NCBI GenBank assembly: GCA_007922225.1
Contig: ML679954.1
Span: 22,713,003 to 22,777,002 of the forward strand
Direction of reading: 5' to 3'
DNA length: 64,000 nucleotides
Origin: Emydura subglobosa
Taxonomy: Eukaryota > Chordata > Testudines > Chelidae
Both the position numbers and the translations under genes were made by a program. The notes under the pieces are model-generated. The model saw nothing but the letters and a program-made list of their open reading frames with translations, ran no database searches and had not been told where the DNA came from. Within the stretch, counting starts at the first letter, position 1; the number at the start of each line of letters is the position of its first letter. This document shows, in pieces, positions 11,661 through 21,093 of this stretch.

Positions 11661-12400
11661 TGAATGGAACATCTCCAATGAGTGGAAGGATGCTCCACTC
11701 CCTCAGGCCAGTGGGCCTCACTGCCACCCCACTAAATGTCAAATTGGTTGTGCAGAAACAAAATACGTGGGATACACCCTGGGGAACGGGAGACTCCATT
11801 TGCCGATAGACAAGGTTAAAGACCGTTGTAGAATCTCCCATCCCACCGCTTTGTGACAAATGATATCGTTTTTGGCTGGATACTATTGGTGGTTTATACC
11901 CCAGTTCTCAACAGTTGCAGTCCCTTTAATGGACCTTCTGCACAACAAAGCACTGGGTAAGGTACATTGAAATCCCTCATGTGCAAATGCATTTGGAGAA
12001 ATAAAGTGAATCATTTGCAGCACACCGGTTTTACGTAGCCCACATTGTACTAGTGACTTCATCCTACTGACAGATGCCTCTGAACCAGAGATGGGAGCTG
12101 TCCTCTCTTAAGTGTTTGAAAACAGGGAGCACCCCAGATTATATTTGTGCAGAAAACTCCTGCCCTATGTACAAAACTATGCAGTGATTGAAAAGGAGTG
12201 CCTGGAAATAGAGTGGGCCATTTTGCTCAGAGCATCCTTCACCCTTATTGCCAACCATGCCCTGCTCCAATGACTGGCTGACATGATGGTACCTAGCCCT
12301 GCAGCCATGTGCATTACAGTTTGCCACCAGTCTGGAGCCACACATGAATTTTTCATGGGACAAGGGGGTGGACAAAGTGTATTCCCGATGCCACTCTTGG
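11661..12400 (+). pseudogene. RT connection and RNase H region, degenerate
   Basis: Downstream of the Y-L-D-D box the thumb/connection region is badly decayed. A recognisable RNase H start follows: T-D-A-S with the first catalytic Asp at 12073-12075, then G-A-V-L-S. A further block, 'V-I-E-K-E-C-L', from about 12186 carries the second-position Glu. The match to the gypsy RNase H family is clear over roughly 12067-12270. No integrase follows, so the coding part ends here. This confirms the IN-RT-RH order. A purine-rich tract (12397-12424, with a six-G run) just before the right LTR probably represents the polypurine tract. Confidence 0.75.
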
Positions 12401-12424
12401 GGAGGGGGGCACGATGGAGAAGCA

Positions 12425-12845
12425 TGTAACAAGGTGATCTGTCCCTTTAATAAATGGGGGTGGGGACAGGGAGCAGCTGATCCTGCCCCAGAGGGATGCC
12501 CAGCAGACAGGTGCTGGGAGTCAGCTGACTCAGTTGATCAATACTTCATATTGCCCCACGTTCCCAGCTGGACAATATAAAAGAGAAATCAGCCTCATGG
12601 GTGGGAACAGGGGAAGACCAGAAAAGAGGAACTCTCTGGTAACCAGAGCAGGAGGTGGCAGGCTGACCAGCCGATCAACCGTCTCACCCACTCTGTGGAG
12701 TCCCCTGTGGTCCGAAAGGGCCTTACCCAGTAGCTTTTGGAGGCGGAGGACGCAAGTCTGAACTTCTTAACCAGACTATTGTTTGTTACTTGTTGCACAT
12801 TATTCTCTCTTTGTTTGTGAAGATAATAAACAGGCCTGAAGAAAG
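12425..12845 (+). mobile_element. 3' LTR of Gmr1-like gypsy element
   Basis: It starts TGTAAC, as the left LTR does. It has a TATA box (TATAAAA, 12576-12582) and a poly(A) signal (AATAAA, 12825-12830), giving a U3-R-U5 layout of about 420 bp. Its first 175 bp match the left LTR in order, with substitutions and small gaps, so the pair is old. Its right end is not visible because a CR1 3' tail begins at about 12846. The small frames here (12344-12580, 12534-12761) are not genes. Confidence 0.7.
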
Positions 12846-12936
12846 GGGTTGATTTAGTCGGGGTTGGTCCTGCTTTGAGCAGGGGGTTGGACTAGATGAC
12901 CTCCTGAGGTCCCTTCCAACCCTAATCTTCTATGTT
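12846..12936 (+). mobile_element. CR1 LINE 3' tail fragment
   Basis: This is nearly the same as the last 95 bp of the CR1 copy ending at 19316: 'gttggtcctgctttgagcag', 'actagatgacctcctg', 'ccaaccctaatcttct', then the start of the octamer tail. Only the 3' end is present, as is usual for 5'-truncated CR1 insertions. It abuts the retrotransposon LTR. Confidence 0.9.
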
Positions 12937-12941
12937 TCTGG

Positions 12942-13187
12942 GTGTGGCTGACTGTATCCCCAGCTGGTCAGTATGGTCACCTGTGTACAGAACCATTGCT
13001 TGAGAAACTGGAAAAACAACAATTCAAATTTCACTATAGCTACTATATGACAATGATTTCTCTAGAGCCAGCCGGCAGTGTATCTTCAGCAGTTCAGAAT
13101 GGTTCCATGCCACCAAAGAGAATGACTCCAGCACAGCAAGACAGAAATCTCACTGAAGTGGTAGGAGTCAATGCACTAAAAAGGTGA
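12942..13187 (+). CDS. Open frame containing a possible small exon
   Basis: An 81-codon frame begins with GTG, right after the CR1 tail. Its second half is the interesting part. Positions 13066-13160 (95 nt) are preceded by 'atttctctag' (acceptor-like) and followed by 'gtaggag' (donor-like). That stretch is open and encodes a Ser/Pro/Gln-rich polar peptide with an even codon mix, unlike the surrounding AT-rich DNA. I do not recognise the protein. It could be an exon of a host gene whose intron makes up this window, or chance. Support is weak without orthologous sequence. Confidence 0.2.
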   Translation: MWLTVSPAGQYGHLCTEPLLEKLEKQQFKFHYSYYMTMISLEPAGSVSSAVQNGSMPPKRMTPAQQDRNLTEVVGVNALKR

Positions 13188-13190
13188 CTT

Positions 13191-13740
13191 AGCATTTCAA
13201 ATCACTCTTCTGGTGAGATCTACTAGTTAGAAAAGGTTGTTTGCTTTACAAAGGGATGTATGTGCATACATATGTATGTATTTTTGACACATAAGTAGAA
13301 TGAAGTCAGAGATTTTGCAAAACATGCAAACATTTTAAAAAAATTATTCAAGGTTATTAGCTACATTTCTGTAACTGAAACCTTTTTAAAGAAAACATTC
13401 TAACTAACATGGAATCTGTGCTCCAATCATTGTTCGAGCAGCCCACCATCAAAAAGAGAGGTGGACCAGGCCTCAATATGCAGACAGATGGAACAGAACT
13501 AAACACGTGAGGGCTGATTTTCAAAAACACAAAATACACTTTTGTAGGTCTCAATCCTAAAAACTTTATACCTGTTCTTAACCTGTGCGTGTAACTAGTC
13601 CCATTAAACTGAACAGCTGAGGAGCAGGCCAATGAATGTTAAATCATGTTCACTGTGGCAAGATATTGAACCTTACAAAGGCAGTTATGGTAAATAAAGT
13701 CCTTGGTGGGTCAAATTTTGGAAGGGGTCTTACCTTGATC
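13191..13740. other. Anonymous AT-rich DNA
   Basis: No feature is identified. A minus-strand 91-codon frame (13357-13632) has no recognisable product. Confidence 0.4.
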
Positions 13741-13745
13741 CAACC

Positions 13746-13790
13746 TTAAATTTGTTAATCTTTAAAGTGCCACAGAACTCTCGTTGTTCT
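13746..13790 (-). mobile_element. Fragment of Cry-type (tortoise Pol III) SINE
   Basis: About 45 bp read 'ttaaatttgttaatctttaa' then 'agtgccacagaactctcgtt'. This is the reverse complement of the body of the SINE copy at 42498-42626, with only a few mismatches. The tRNA-like head and the far end are absent, so this is a relic. Confidence 0.65.
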
Positions 13791-13925
13791 TATGAATTCA
13801 GTTTTCCTTGTCCATATTTTTGCATTTCTGCAAACTGCATATGCTTACAGAGAGTGGGTAGTTAGGTATTTAAACAGAAATTTTATGTGTCCACTACTTC
13901 TGAAAATCAGGTCTTTAGCTGCTGA

Positions 13926-14105
13926 GGGGCTGATCCTGCAACATGAATAGTTCCAAATCAACAGTCCATCCTTATTCAGCAAAGCACTGAAGCACATGCT
14001 TCAATCTGCTCATGCATCGACTTCAATGGAATTTAAGCACATAAAATTACACATGTGCTTTACTAAAGCAGGATACACATGCTTAAAGGCATTACTGAAT
14101 TGGGG
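13926..14105. repeat. Palindromic MITE-like repeat (long foldback)
   Basis: The left arm carries 'cagcaaagcactgaagcaca' and the right arm 'acatgtgctttactaaagca', which are inverted to each other. The core 'atcgacttcaatgga' is of the reptilian foldback type. The ends are 'ggggctgatcctgc' and 'aattggggcc'. It belongs to the same class as 682-782 and 25660-25770. Confidence 0.65.
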
Positions 14106-14107
14106 CC

Positions 14108-14172
14108 TTTGGGGGTCAATCCTGCACCACTGAAGTCAGTGGAAGCAATGCTTCGGGATCAGGCAGTGTGTG
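14108..14172. repeat. Short palindromic repeat
   Basis: 'gtcaatcctgcacc' and 'cgggatcaggcag' form inverted ends around 'actgaagtcagtgga'. This second, shorter foldback unit lies directly after the one ending at 14105. Confidence 0.5.
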
Positions 14173-14387
14173 TTCTAAGCATAGAAAGACCTGATATGTA
14201 TGTGCAAATCCAGTTTACATGCTCCAATCAACCTTTTGGATTACACCTTCCATTTTAGAGGCTATTTATGAAAATGTATCCTTTAGACAAATTTTACTGA
14301 AAAATCTGTATCAGAACAGACATTTTGCCACATGTTTCATAATCCAGGATATACATGTGCCCGAATTACAGTTATAATAATGCCTGT

Positions 14388-14515
14388 CCTTTTCACCTAT
14401 ATACCACCAAATATCTGAGGATCTCAAAGCACTTTCTAACAATTAATTAAACTGTATGACATCCCTAAGAGTAGGTAACTAATAGTATTAAAGATGGAAA
14501 AACTCCGTATGTTCC
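14388..14515 (-). mobile_element. MIR/CORE-like SINE 3' portion
   Basis: Read on the plus strand it runs 'tatctgaggatctcaaagca' then 'ctttctaacaattaattaa', 'gtaggtaactaatagtatt' and 'gatggaaaaact'. This is the reverse complement of the 3' half of the MIR-like SINE seen at 20345-20570. Confidence 0.6.
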
Positions 14516-16325
14516 TCTGCTCTAGCTGATTTGTTCCCATTAAGATTACTTCCGCAGTAATATGTTCAGAAAAAAGATGTCTAGATAACCATTTAGACCA
14601 TCGTGCGAAACAACTAATAAAATCCTGCTTGCTCGCACAAGATTCAAATCTCTATTGAAGACACGGTTAATTTTTAATGATTTGTCTCAAGAACTAGCTT
14701 AACTTTTTAAAACTAAAGGTGACATTAGCCCATGAACGAATGACATCAGTTGAAATGTACTTTTTTCTTCAAAGTGATTGATGTAATTTTCTATTAAAGT
14801 GACCTTTGCTAGAAATGTTTTGAGTGTAACGATTTCCTGTCCTTTTTGCTCAGCAGTCAGAACAGCAGAACTGGCATAAGCCTGTTTCAGCCACTTGATG
14901 TTAAAGCGTAAAGGGAAGTGAGCTATAAAGTATGTATGTCTGTATGATAATGGTGGCTGTGGTTACTGGGAAGTGGCAATGTTAGTCAGCTGTAGAAACT
15001 TAAAGCCTCATCCTCTGAGATGCTGAGTGCTCTTGACTACCATTTTAGTGACTGGGAATTGAGGAGGCTCAGGACTTTGGACTATTGGGAGCTCAGCTGG
15101 AAAATACAGTGAAGTTGCTATTTTAAACTGACACCATTGGATTTCTGAGCAGGAACTGTTGATCTTTGGTGGATTTTACTCTTAATATGAAAACAGAGTG
15201 ACTTACACTAATATGTCCTGAATGATCTCAGTAACCAGGCTGTGCTGAGCATTTAGCTTGCAGCAAATTTTTAATTTTCCATTATAAAAATACATTTTTC
15301 TCTCCATGAAAACTACTGGTATTTCCTTACTTGCACAGTATCATACTGGGTTGTTATAAATACAAGAAATATCAAGGCCTGCAATAAGCTTCTGGTGTCT
15401 ATATCAGAGAACATTGCATTGTAATACATTTTCATCAAAATAAGAAGTACCAGTGAATTTCATTGAGAAGGAAAAGAATTCTTAAAAGGTAAGTCAAAAC
15501 TTTGTTCTCTACAGAATGTTTACAGCACTTAGTATGTTAGATCCTCTAGCAAAACTTTTAACATCATTTTCATTTTAGAGATGAAGTTCACCTTTTAAAA
15601 TGAGAGATCATATTTAGTTTCGTCTGGTTTTTAGTAGGAGGTGGGGGTGGGGAAATGATCTCTGAGATATCTTTGGTTAATGAAGTGCATTGGTTATTAT
15701 AAAAAGTCTGATTTTTCCCCAGCAAACATATCAGAAGTACAAAACAGAAGAGAAATAATAGGATCTGGTCAAAAATAAGGTTATAATTATAAACCATCCT
15801 ACTACCAGGATTTATTCCATATACCATATGGCTTATCTAATTAGGAAGAACACTTCTATTTTTCTATCTTTTAATCTCTTAAGCCGAATATAATACCTTA
15901 AGTTCTATTGCAAGTATTACCATACTTCCAAATTGAGTCTGATTTTGCAGAATCCTTCCTTTCTTCCTCAGTTTAAAAATGATAAAATGTCTGGCTTTTG
16001 AAGTTACAGCTGATCTTTCTTTTAAAATGCTTCCTTTACTCCAACACTTTTAACTGTATAACTTTGAGGTTAGTATTTCCATTTTTCAGAAACATCTCCT
16101 GGCTGTGGCCTTTGCCCCTAATTTACAGTTGTTGTCTCCAACTTCTTATGCCTGTGAGATGATGTGACTGTTGCCTAATTATTGTTGTCTCAGGTATCTT
16201 GAGCACAACTGACATAGCATTAAGAATAGATACATTATTATGTGTAATATTATATGCAACTTATTTTTTCTTAATTCATTTTGCTACATTAGGAAGCACT
16301 CTTCAGTCCTTTAACTAAATGGTCT
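14516..16325. other. Anonymous AT-rich DNA
   Basis: No gene or clear element is seen. The frame 15588-15827 (minus) is hydrophobic by AT bias only. Confidence 0.4.
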
Positions 16326-16329
16326 GTAT

Positions 16330-16440
16330 TGCTGGCCAAATCCTGTTTGCTTTCCGTAGGCTAATAATCATATTGATGTCAATAGGGCTATTTAGCATGA
16401 GGAAATTGTGCAGGATTTGCACACAATTTTTGTCCTTTTC
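16330..16440. repeat. Degenerate palindromic repeat
   Basis: 'ggccaaatcctgtttgc' and 'gtgcaggatttgcac' form inverted ends around a core with 'attgatgtcaatagggc'. A further partial unit, 'ggccccaatgctgcaaatg' with 'ggaaatcaatggga', follows at 16.46-16.53 kb. Confidence 0.5.
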
Positions 16441-16669
16441 TACTTCCCTAAATGTAATGCTAGTAGGCCCCAATGCTGCAAATGGTTAAACATGTGAAAG
16501 AATCCCATGGAAATCAATGGGAATATTTGATGGCTATAGGCTAGGGCTAAGTCCCTTCCCCCATCTATCTATCTACCAGCACACCAACTGCCCCCCCAAT
16601 GCACATGCCCAGCTCTGCAGGCAAAGCCTGCTGTGATGGGCTCCTCAAGCCTCCTCCTAATGGAGAGAG

Positions 16670-17260
16670 CCAATGGGTCACTGTATGTAAAAGAGCAATA
16701 TGATTCTCAGATCTCCAGTATGAAACTGGAGAAAAGCCTGTTGAAAGTCTCTGGGTTAAGTTTAGAGGTGAGAGCAACAAGGGTGATGTCATGGTGGGCG
16801 TCTGTTATAGACCACCACACCAGGAGGATGAGATAAACGAAACGTTCTTCAGACAACTAGTGCAAGTTCCAGATCACAGGACCTGGTTCTCATGGGGAAC
16901 TTCAATCACCCTGACATCTGCTGGAAGAACAATACAGCAGAGCACAGACAATCCAGGAAGTTTTTGGAGAGTGTTGCGGATGACTTCCTGGTGCAAGTGC
17001 TGGAGGAACCTACTAGGGACCATGCTACTCTTGACCTGATGCTCACAAACAAGGAAGAATTGGTAGGGGAACTAGAAGTGGGTGGTAACCTGGGCAGCAG
17101 TGACGATGAGATGGTCGAGTTCAGGATCCTGACAAAAGGAAGAAAGGAGAACAGCAGGATATGGACCGTGAACTTCGGAAAAGCAGACTTTGACTCCTTC
17201 AGGGAGCTGATGGGCAGGATCGCCTGGGAGGCTAATATGAGGGGGAAAGGAGTCCAATAG
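16670..17260 (+). pseudogene. CR1 ORF2 endonuclease (C-terminal half) and linker
   Basis: This is the apurinic-type endonuclease part of CR1 ORF2, which nicks target DNA. Frame 16791-17039 starts with V-G-V-C-Y-R-P-P. Frame 16892-17260 carries G-N-F-N-H-P-D-I-C-W, in which the family's conserved catalytic Asp of the G-D-F-N-H motif is Asn. It ends with a S-D-x-E-M-V-E-F-like block (here S-D-D-E-M-V-E-F), where the usual active-site His is Asp. A frameshift separates the two frames. The N-terminal half of the endonuclease is absent. Confidence 0.85.
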
Positions 17261-18890
17261 ATCTGGTTGTATTTTAAAGAAACTTTATTGAGGGCCCAGG
17301 AGCAAACCATCCAGATGTGCAGAAAGAACAGCAACCTGAAGACGACCAGCTTGGCTTAACAAAGAAGTCTTCATTGAGCTTAAATACAAAAAGGAAGAAT
17401 ACAAAAAGTGGAATCTTGATCAGATGATTAGGGAGGACTATAAAATATTGCTCAAGCATGTAGGAGTGAAATCAGGAAGGCCAAATCACAGTTGGAGTTA
17501 CAGCTAACAAGAGCTGTGAAGGGGAACAAGAGGGTTTCTACAGGTAACTTAGTAACAAAGAAAAAGATCAGGAAAAGTGTGGGCCCCTTACAGAATGGGG
17601 GAGACAACCGAGTGACAGATGATGTGGAAAAAGCTGAAGTACTCAATGGTTTTTTTTGCCTCCTTCTTCACCGACAAGGTCAGCTCCCAGAGTACTGCAC
17701 TGGGCAGCACAGAATGGGAAAGAGGTGAGCAGCACTCAGTGCTGAAAGAACAGGTTCAGGACTATTTAGAAAGGCTGGACATGCACAAGTCCATGGGGCC
17801 GGATGTAGTGCATCTGAGGGGGTTGAGGGAGTTGGCTGATGTGATTTCAGAGCCATTGGCCATTATCTTAGAAAACTCGTGGTGATTGGGGGAGGTCCCA
17901 GATGATTGGAAAAAGGCAAATATAGTGCCCATTTTCAAAAAAGGGAAGGAGGAGGATCCAGGAAACTGCAGACTGGTCAGCCTCACCTCAGTCCCTGGAA
18001 AAATCATGGAGCAGGTCCTAAGGAATCCATTTTGAGGCATTTGGAAGAGAGGAAGATGATCAGGAACAGTCAGCATGGATTCACCAAGGGCAAGTCATGT
18101 CTGATCAACCTGGTTGCCTTCTGTGATGAGATGACTGACTCTGTGGATGTGGGGAAAATGGTGGACGTGATGTACCTTGACTTGAGCAAAGCTTTTGATA
18201 TGGTCTCCCACAATATTCTTATCAGCTAGTTAAAGAAGTATGGCTTGGATGAATGGACTATAAAGTGGATAGAAAGCTGGCTAGATCATGGGGCTCAAGA
18301 GGTAGTAATCAATGGCTCGATGCCTAGTTGGCAGCTGGTAACAAGCGGAGTGCCCCAGGGGTTGGTCCTGGGGCCAGTTTGTTCAACATCTTCATTGATG
18401 ATCTGGAGGATGGGGTGGATTGCACCCTCAGCAAGTTTGCAGATGATACTAAGCTGGGGGGAATGGTAGCTACCCTGGAGGGCAGGGATATGATACAGAG
18501 TGACCAAAACAAATTAGAGGATTGGGCCAAAAGAAATCTGATGAGGTTCAACAAGGACGAGTGCAGAGTATTGCACTTAGGATGGAAGAATCCCATGCAC
18601 TGCTACAGACTGGGGACTGACTGGTTAGGCAGCAGTTCTGCAGAAAAGGACCTGGGGTTACAGTGGACAAGAAGTTGGATATGAGTCAACAGTGTGCCCT
18701 TATCGAAAGGCTAACGGCATATGGGGCTGCATTAATAGGAGCATTGCCAGCAGATCTAGGGAAGTGATTATTCCCCTCTATTCGGCACTGGTGAGGCCTC
18801 ATTTGGAGTACTGTGTCCAATTTTGGGCCCCCCACTACAGAAGGATGTGGACAAATTGGAAAGAGTCAAGTGGAGGGCAACGAAAATGAT
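17261..18890 (+). pseudogene. CR1 ORF2 reverse transcriptase, multiply frameshifted
   Basis: The LINE reverse transcriptase is readable in pieces. A K-S-M-G-P-D block appears near 17.79 kb (frame 17619-17885). A Q-H-G-F-T-K-G-K-S-C-L block followed by Y-L-D-L-S-K-A-F-D lies in frame 17906-18229. S-G-V-P-Q-G follows at about 18.34 kb. The catalytic F-A-D-D box, in K-F-A-D-D-T-K-L-G-G context, lies in frame 18328-18684. The [19 protein letters not shown] block is at about 18.76-18.82 kb (frame 18692-18889). The motifs are in family order, but at least four frame changes and several stops make it non-functional. The antisense frames over this region are shadows. Confidence 0.92.
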
Positions 18891-19231
18891 TAGGAAGTTG
18901 GAGCACATGACTTATGAGGAGAGCTGAGGGAAATAGGCTTGTTTAGCCTGCTGAAGAGAAGAATGAGGGGGGTTTTGATAGCAGCCTTTAATTACCTGAA
19001 GGAGGGTTCCAGGGAGGATAGAGCTAGGCTGTTCTCAGGGTGGCAGATGACAGAAGAAGGAGGAATGATCTTAAGTTGCAGTGGTGGAGGTCTAGGTTGG
19101 ATATTAGGAAAAACTTTTGCACTAGGAGGGTGGTGAAGCACTGGAATGGGTTACCTAGGCAGGTGGTGGAATCTCCATCCTTAGAGGTTTTTAAAGTGCA
19201 GCTTGACAAAGCCCTGGCAGGGATGATTTAG
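18891..19231 (+). pseudogene. CR1 ORF2 C-terminal domain
   Basis: Downstream of the polymerase the C-terminal part of ORF2 is readable in frames 18939-19136 and 19040-19231: an R-R-x-R-G block, then [15 protein letters not shown] and [11 protein letters not shown]. It ends a few residues before the stop that precedes the short 3' UTR. Confidence 0.88.
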
Positions 19232-19316
19232 TTGGGGTTGGTCCTGCTTTGAGCAGGGGATTGAACTAGATGACCTCCTGTGGTCCCGTCAAACCCTAAT
19301 CTTCTAGGATTCTGTG

Positions 19317-19460
19317 AGAGCAGGAAGCCGGGCCCAGCCCAGCCCTGTGGGACAGAATGGAGCTGCTGCTGCTGCTTGGGCTAGCGCTCCAATTCCTGAT
19401 TATCTACGATCTTCAGTAACTGAACATTTTCTCTATTATGAAAGTCACTGCCAGGCGAAG
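19317..19460 (+). other. GC-rich patch with a signal-peptide-like mini-ORF
   Basis: Immediately after the CR1 tail the base composition jumps: 'gggcccagcccagccctg' leads into an ATG at 19357. The frame from there (19357-19419, 20 codons) is M-E followed by a run of Leu and other hydrophobics, like the start of a signal peptide, and then stops. A second frame through the same bases (19314-19589) is open for 91 codons with an Ala run. It may be a relic of a first exon, a piece of another element, or chance. I recognise no protein. Confidence 0.25.
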
Positions 19461-20250
19461 CAACCCCACCTATGCTACTTTTTTTTATTCATAACAGTGT
19501 CAGATACCTTTGGAATCAGCTTATTTTTGAATAACAAAAAGTCCAGCCTGTCCTCTTTGAACTACCTCTGTACAGTGACTTATCAATAAATCATTCAAAT
19601 GATCTTAGTCATCTGCTGCAAGGCTGAGAAGCTACACTGTATCTTCACAGTTCTGTTTTTAAAGTTACTTATTCATGGTTATGTTAATATTTATAGTGAT
19701 GACTTATTCAGAGTTCTTTGGTCCTAGCTCCTTAAAGTAGAATTCAATTTCAATTGTGGTATAATTGTTCTCTTATAGCTTACAGAATGATTTCTGTTTA
19801 TAAACTGGTGCTTATCTAGAAAGCCAGAATCAAAGAATTATCACTGCATTTGTACACCTATTCATATTGTGGGTATCTGTGCATAAAAGCAAAAATTAAA
19901 AACAGACCTTACAAAAATGCTGGTCTATACTGATGGGGGGAAAAAAATCAGGCCAGCCCACTCCCCATCTTAATTCCGTTCACCATGAAGTAATCCATGC
20001 TTAATTCAAAGGCCTTATGGAGCAGACACATCTTGCTTCAGAATATTCTAGCTTTGGTGAAGTACAAGTGGGAACAAATTTGACAAGGTGCCCTCAGCTG
20101 CCAAACATTCTCTGGAGTTCAGTTTTGGAGACAGTGTTTCACCCAGTGTGAGTGATGGTCTTGGGGATAAAATAGCTAAATATTACTTTAGTGGGAGATA
20201 AATCAGATCTATCTATTATTAGACAATATCACTATGGAGAAGGTAGAAGA
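19461..20250. other. Anonymous AT-rich DNA
   Basis: Nothing is recognised in this interval apart from short chance frames. Confidence 0.4.
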
Positions 20251-20251
20251 G

Positions 20252-20340
20252 GTATTGGACCAAATTCCCAGTTGTAAATTTACACCACTAGGGGTATGCT
20301 GACTTACACCAGCTGAAGATCTTTCCCACTGAAGTCTGGT
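20252..20340. repeat. Degenerate palindromic repeat
   Basis: 'ttgtaaatttacacc' and 'gacttacaccagctgaagat' are the 'grtgtaa' arms of the reptilian foldback class also seen at 450 and 63890. The spacing is compressed. Confidence 0.45.
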
Positions 20341-20344
20341 AGTT

Positions 20345-20570
20345 AAAACAAGGGATGCTGGGGATGAGAATTTTGGGGTCCAAATCCTAGCTGTGCCTGA
20401 CTCTCTCTGTGGCTTTTCCAGCTCCCAATCAGGAAAAAATATCTTGTTACAACTATCTCACAGAGGGGTGTTGGGAGGCTTAATTGATTGAATGTTTGTA
20501 AAGCACATGGAGAGCCATAGATGAATGACACTAGGGAAGTGCAACACTCTATGAACATTTCAAAAGAAGT
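20345..20570 (+). mobile_element. MIR/CORE-like SINE
   Basis: The landmarks run in the order of the MIR-type SINE: 'ggggtccaaatcctagctgtg', a 'gactctctctgtggcttt' segment where the core would be, 'acaactatctcacagaggggtgttgg', then 'aggcttaattgattgaatgtttgtaaagcac' (several short matches) and 'atgaatgacactagggaagtgc'. It is moderately diverged. Inverted partial copies lie at 14.39, 39.9, 42.0 and 60.4 kb. Confidence 0.65.
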
Positions 20571-20929
20571 ATTTAACAGGAGGTGTCCCCGAAGTGTAAT
20601 TCATTGTCACCAGTCTCTTAAAACTCCATGCTCAGGGCTCTCTTCTAAAGTTGAATTTGTGAGTAAGCATAAAACCGATTTGCCATGCTGTTGTCTGCAA
20701 GGTACTTACCTCTGTGCCTGGTGAAAGAGGGAGGGAAAGAAAGGACGAGGTTCTGGTTTGAAAATGTATTAAATTTACAGCATCAATTTGTGTAAAAGGG
20801 GATTATGTTGTTTAAATAAGGTAACATGCTATTAGTATCAAACTCGGGAATCCTCTCATCATATAATTTTGAAATATGAGATATACTATTTTATTTATGT
20901 ATTTCTGTTTCTCTCTATATATATTGCAG

Positions 20930-21093
20930 CAAAATACCTGCAAATAATGCAGTGGCTGAAATTGATGAGATTATCTGGCGTCACAGCCCCTGCTGTGTGA
21001 ACTCCCTCAAAAGGAGCCTTTGTTTCCATAGGCAACAGAGCTGCTGTGGCACTATGGATCAAACGCATCCGGATTTACTTTCATGCCCCTGAG
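20930..21093 (+). other. Candidate spliced exon (unidentified)
   Basis: A 164-bp block is preceded by a pyrimidine-rich tract ending 'atattgcag' and followed by 'gtaaac', so both splice consensus sites are present. The block is richer in G+C and CpG (three CpG) than its flanks. From 20931 one frame is open for 53 codons, encoding a Cys/Ser-containing peptide. It closes with TGA at 21090-21092, at the exon edge, which argues against an internal coding exon. It may be a non-coding RNA exon, a UTR exon, a conserved element or a coincidence. No known protein comes to mind. Confidence 0.3.

Larger units (their letters stand above)
16640..19316 (+). mobile_element. CR1 LINE, 5'-truncated
   Basis: This CR1 non-LTR retrotransposon copies itself by target-primed reverse transcription. 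ORF1 and the 5' end are missing. The copy starts about mid-endonuclease and runs to the genuine 3' end, where '(attctatg)n'-type octamers (ttctagga, ttctgtga) close it at 19316. No target duplication is expected for CR1 and none is seen. All coding parts are on the plus strand but split over several frames. The left edge is approximate, since homology becomes unclear before about 16670. A second, much shorter CR1 3' end sits at 12846-12936 and an antisense one at 36558-36636. Confidence 0.92.

Noticed and set aside
11479..11859. 126-codon minus-strand open frame
   Set aside because: It is antisense to the retrotransposon reverse transcriptase; the plus strand carries the Y-L-D-D box.
16906..17334. 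142-codon minus-strand open frame
   Set aside because: It lies antisense to the CR1 endonuclease region, which has clear family motifs on the plus strand.
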